From Manis javanica (Eukaryota > Chordata > Mammalia > Pholidota > Manidae): a DNA stretch of 64,000 bases. This document shows, piece by piece, positions 63,691-64,000 of this stretch; position 1 is the stretch's first letter, and each line of letters opens with the position of its first letter. The stretch is from positions 182,106,351 to 182,170,350 of the forward strand of contig NC_133156.1 in NCBI RefSeq assembly GCF_040802235.1, read 5' to 3'. The position numbers and the translations under genes were made by a program. The notes beneath the pieces were generated by a model. The model made no database searches, was not told where the DNA came from, and saw only the letters and a list, made by a program, of their open reading frames with translations.

Positions 63691-64000
63691 CTGATATTGC
63701 TCTAATGCTTTAATTGAGAACATCATCTCAACTCAGGGGGATGCAGAGTTGATCTGATGAAGGTTGATGGGTTTCATGGCAGGAAAGTGGACACTTGGCC
63801 CTTGAATGCCCTGCGATATGAACTTACTGGGGTCTGCAGCAGTCCCTGGAAAATCTGACACAGGTGCAGGGAGACCTCTGCAATCAAGAAAGAAGACCAG
63901 CACTGTGGTCCTGTGGCTGGCAGAGGTGGAGAAAAGGAGGGGGGGATCTTGCTGGCTCTAATGGTTGAGAGCAAGGAGAGGCCCCTGCTACTCCCCATAT
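63690..64000. other. Window edge, nothing identified
   Basis: No gene or named repeat was seen in the final 310 bases. Confidence 0.5.

Overview
The window is nuclear DNA from a placental mammal and holds one complete protein-coding gene, CYP26B1, on the + strand. CYP26B1 is the retinoic-acid-degrading cytochrome P450. The six coding exons (26167-26370, 29954-30178, 38862-39137, 39375-39530, 40944-41228 and 41573-41965) all have AG/GT boundaries, join in phase 0 and give 512 codons. Ancient mammalian repeats (MIR, L2, L1, a Tigger/MER28-type element and an ERV-L-type provirus) surround the gene. I saw no Alu, rodent B1/B2, carnivore SINEC, pig PRE or horse ERE elements. That argues against primates and rodents and loosely suggests another placental lineage; I cannot name the species.

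Layout. 1-12.9 kb is AT-rich intergenic DNA made largely of old L1 fragments in both orientations, with one L2 and one MER28-like DNA transposon. 13-24 kb is mostly single-copy upstream flank with MIR/LINE remnants, a small L1 insertion with target-site duplications, a 220-bp direct duplication, and a cluster of retinoid-receptor half-sites at 22.5 kb that includes a consensus DR5. 24.9-26.6 kb is the GC-rich promoter and CpG island with a TATA box, a long 5' leader holding one short upstream ORF, and exon 1. 26.4-41.6 kb holds the five introns; introns 1 and 2 are large and carry GC-rich and AT-rich islands that look regulatory. 41.97 to about 44.96 kb is the 3' UTR, ending at an ATTAAA signal followed by GT-rich DNA, with a second candidate signal (AATAAA) at 45.0 kb. 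45-64 kb is downstream intergenic DNA with antisense L1 pieces, interrupted by a 6.7-kb class III (ERV-L-like) provirus with paired LTRs inserted into an L1 fragment.

The enzyme oxidises all-trans retinoic acid in the endoplasmic reticulum and so sets local morphogen levels. A retinoid-receptor site upstream would fit negative feedback, but that link is inference. I found no second cellular gene, no tRNA or rRNA gene, and no CRISPR or prokaryotic feature. The provirus is broken by stops and frameshifts throughout.

No wholly new biological system is evident. The most notable items are the upstream half-site cluster with a DR5, the uORF, the all-phase-0 exon design, the nested provirus with identifiable target duplication and primer-binding site, and a chimeric inverted block near 6.1 kb.
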